Source of the DNA: Candidatus Aenigmatarchaeota archaeon
GTDB taxonomy: Archaea; Aenigmatarchaeota; Aenigmatarchaeia; CG10238-14
Assembly: GCA_025058005.1 (NCBI GenBank)
Contig: JANXDN010000022.1
Coordinates: forward strand, 1-6,715
DNA: 6,715 bases
Direction: 5' to 3'
Part shown: in pieces, positions 5,562 through 6,715 of the stretch
Layout: the number at the start of each line of letters is the position of its first letter
Position numbering within the stretch: position 1 is the first letter of the stretch
The notes under the pieces: generated by a model
Seen by the model: the letters and a program-made list of their open reading frames with translations, nothing else
What the model was told of the DNA's origin: nothing
Database searches by the model: none
Made by a program: the position numbers and the translations under genes

Positions 5562-6368
5562 TCAAGGTTGAGTTGTATAGCAATTAACACCGGGTTGAGG
5601 TTGGATTTCGTCTATGCTAACAAGTCGTCCTGCTCCATCCTCTCTTCCATATCCTGGCGGACACCAACTTTTCCATCCTGGAGGGGGGCACATGCCTTCA
5701 GGAATATATGGGTTTTTACCTAACCTTGCTAAATAGTTTGAATAGCAAGACTTGTCAGTAGGAATAAAATTTTCCCAAGTTTGGTTGGTTTGGTTTTGTG
5801 GAGTTTTTTGAAGATCTATATAGCCGTAATAGGTTTCATCGGGCCTTATTCTATACCCATCCGATGTTACAGGCCACTCTCCTCCTCTACAATCGCCATT
5901 ATGAAGGATGTCTAATATATAAATATCCACACCATCTTTTTTATCAACAATAATTTTACTGCCCCTGTCTCTACATTCAAAAGTGCCTATGAAAAATCTG
6001 TGTTCTCTGTCTCTAAAAACATAGACTTTGGTTCCAAATGAAAGAGTTGAAGGACACGCGGCATAAGCTTCTCTCCCGTTCCATGCTCCTATCAGATTTC
6101 CATTCTCATCTATTACTGTTGTTCCATCAGCTGTTGTAGTGCAGTCTAAATCACAATTTATGCCACCACATAAGGGATTATAGTAAGAAAATTTTACAAT
6201 TATCCTATTATCGGTTTCAAAATGGGTAATTGGATTTGTGAAATTTTTTATATCGTTACTACTCTCATAAGGGGTAAGCGGATGTGGAGAGTAATTGATT
6301 TTATGGATTATTGAATATATATACAAACATCCCACCAAGAGTAAAGAGAGGACAAACTTTTTTCCCAT
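5562..6368 (-). CDS. Secreted or membrane-anchored Cys-rich double-psi beta-barrel protein (3D/RlpA-like)
   Basis: The 268-residue protein has an export signal: MGKK then a hydrophobic stretch (5-21). LVGC (11-14) looks like a lipobox, but the hydrophobic run continues to residue 21, so an uncleaved anchor is equally possible. A linker (25-55) leads to a barrel domain (about 56-185): FSYYN (60-64), CGGINCDLDC (67-76), TADGT (79-83), AACPSTLSFGTKV (103-115), FECRDRG (130-136) and GVDIYILD (146-153). This order matches 3D-type double-psi barrels related to MltA and RlpA; Asp134 and Asp148 sit at the DTGG and RIDLFF positions of that family, while the first Asp is replaced by C105. A Pro/Cys-rich tail (207-268) with MCPPPGW and WCPPGYG is unrecognised. 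The part outside the membrane has ten cysteines, an even number suiting five disulfides, and sequons NFT (42), NQT (192, 195). A glycan-binding or glycan-cleaving role is inferred from the fold. The start lacks a ribosome binding site but has a TATA box about 30 nt upstream. Confidence 0.82.
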   Translation of the reverse strand: MGKKFVLSLLLVGCLYIYSIIHKINYSPHPLTPYESSNDIKNFTNPITHFETDNRIIVKFSYYNPLCGGINCDLDCTTTADGTTVIDENGNLIGAWNGREAYAACPSTLSFGTKVYVFRDREHRFFIGTFECRDRGSKIIVDKKDGVDIYILDILHNGDCRGGEWPVTSDGYRIRPDETYYGYIDLQKTPQNQTNQTWENFIPTDKSCYSNYLARLGKNPYIPEGMCPPPGWKSWCPPGYGREDGAGRLVSIDEIQPQPGVNCYTTQP

Positions 6369-6393
6369 AAAAAACAGAAAAAAAACTAAATTT

Positions 6394-6401
6394 TTTATAT
6401 A
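6394..6401 (-). promoter_or_regulatory. TATA box of the barrel-protein gene
   Basis: TATATAAA on the minus strand (within CTATATAAAAAA), centred about 30 nt upstream of ATG 6368. The stretch between is T-rich with no Shine-Dalgarno match, so transcription probably starts within a few bases of the ATG. Confidence 0.55.
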
Positions 6402-6402
6402 G

Positions 6403-6622
6403 ATAGTATGATTAAAGTTTTTATCAGGTTAAAAGCTTGATTTAAGACGTTAAAAACATTGTCGACAGGTTAACGGCTTCTGGAACCTCATATTCTTTTT
6501 TATTAACAACAAGTTCTCTTTTGATATAGAAATTTATTATGTTTATATTTACCTAAGATTATTTATGCTTTCTATAGCCACCCCAACAAAATTTTAATTT
6601 TTATTTTTAAAATATACAAAAC
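6403..6622 (+). other. Intergenic spacer between divergent barrel-protein and MBF1-like genes
   Basis: About 220 bp without a convincing gene. It holds an 8-bp direct repeat CAGGTTAA (6425-6432 and 6466-6473) with a further GTTAA between them (6449-6453), so GTTAA recurs at steps of 21 and 20 bp. AT-rich stretches at 6541-6550 and 6590-6616 are candidate promoter elements for the MBF1-like gene. I could fold no tRNA and find no long inverted repeat. Confidence 0.4.
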
Positions 6623-6629
6623 AAAGGTG
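6623..6629 (+). promoter_or_regulatory. Ribosome binding site of the MBF1-like gene
   Basis: AAAGGTG ends five bases before ATT 6635, the same GGTG-to-start distance as for the CPLC membrane gene. No ATG, GTG or TTG lies in frame behind it, which makes the ATT the most likely start. Confidence 0.55.
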
Positions 6630-6634
6630 TCTCT

Positions 6635-6715
6635 ATTACAGAATGCAACATATGTGGCAAAGAAGATGAGCTTGTTAAGATAAAAATTGAGGATGCAATT
6701 ATAGAAGTTTGTAAA
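6635..6715 (+). CDS. MBF1-like zinc-ribbon/HTH transcription factor, N-terminal part (partial; apparent ATT start)
   Basis: The last 27 codons of the window read ITECNICGKEDELVKIKIED and then AIIEVCK, open to the edge. This matches the N-terminal zinc ribbon of archaeal MBF1 proteins: CxxCGKE.ELVK, an acidic strand pair, then VCK, after which family members continue with a second CxxC half and a C-terminal helix-turn-helix of the Cro/C1 type. These proteins bind the translation or transcription machinery; the archaeal role is not settled. The frame has a stop at 6608-6610 and contains no ATG, GTG or TTG before the first cysteine. A Shine-Dalgarno sequence (AAAGGTG, 6623-6629) lies five bases before ATT 6635, where the family would have Met, so I take ATT as the start. 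Single-base error or mutation from ATG is the main alternative. Zn ligands visible are C4 and C7, with C26 beginning the second pair. Confidence 0.72.
   Translation, partial: MTECNICGKEDELVKIKIEDAIIEVCK

Noticed and set aside
6467..6488. AGGTT...AACCT inverted repeat as a tRNA stem or terminator
   Set aside because: Only five base pairs with a 12-nt loop, no T-run and no tRNA-like arms around it.
6442..6550. Minus-strand frame whose end reads ELVVNKKEYEVPEAVNLS, faintly like the N-terminus of ThiS/MoaD-type small proteins
   Set aside because: No ATG, GTG or TTG start, a stop shortly upstream, and only about 35 codons; at best a gene relic, too weak to list.
6628..6684. GTG-initiated short frame overlapping the MBF1-like start
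   Set aside because: It stops after 18 codons, lacks its own ribosome binding site and its sequence resembles nothing.

Overview
The window reads as a piece of an AT-rich archaeal chromosome. The evidence is an archaeal/eukaryotic-type isoleucyl-tRNA synthetase, a free-standing CBS-pair protein, the start of an archaeal MBF1-type zinc-ribbon factor, TATA-box promoters instead of bacterial -35/-10 elements, and GGTGAT-type ribosome binding sites. Compact spacing, several leaderless-looking genes and a rather short IleRS would suit a reduced DPANN-type archaeon, but this placement is inference. I see no tRNA, rRNA, CRISPR array, insertion sequence or phage gene.

Left block (1-1463, all minus strand): a tightly packed four-gene operon. 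In transcription order it encodes a small cysteine-free ArsR-family winged-helix regulator, a membrane-anchored thioredoxin-fold protein with a DsbA-like CPHC motif, a five-segment membrane protein with a CPLC motif just behind its first hydrophobic segment, and an all-helical conserved protein of unknown function. The last gene starts with GTG and runs off the left edge. Genes overlap by 8 nt, abut, or are 10 nt apart. This looks like a self-regulated extracytoplasmic thiol-disulfide module and is the most interesting part of the window.

Middle (1464-2568): a short divergent control region carries two copies of the same 13-bp TATA-like word, each about 25 nt from one of the two divergent start codons. 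To its right is an unrecognised 197-residue protein on the plus strand. It collides tail-to-tail with the CBS-pair gene, with a 14-nt overlap of the coding ends.

Right block (2599-6368, minus strand): ileS lies directly upstream of the CBS gene. Upstream of ileS is a gene for a secreted or membrane-anchored, cysteine-rich double-psi beta-barrel protein of the 3D/RlpA/MltA kind, which is unexpected in a cell that should lack peptidoglycan. About 250 bp of AT-rich spacer follows. The window then ends in the first 27 codons of an MBF1-like gene on the plus strand, which appears to start at ATT behind a well-placed Shine-Dalgarno sequence.

Possible links between genes are inference. The CPHC/CPLC proteins could make or repair disulfides in secreted proteins such as the ten-cysteine barrel protein. 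Genes at the head of a transcription unit mostly lack a ribosome binding site and have a TATA box 24-30 nt from the ATG (leaderless pattern), while ileS, operon-internal genes and the MBF1-like gene carry GGTG-type sites.
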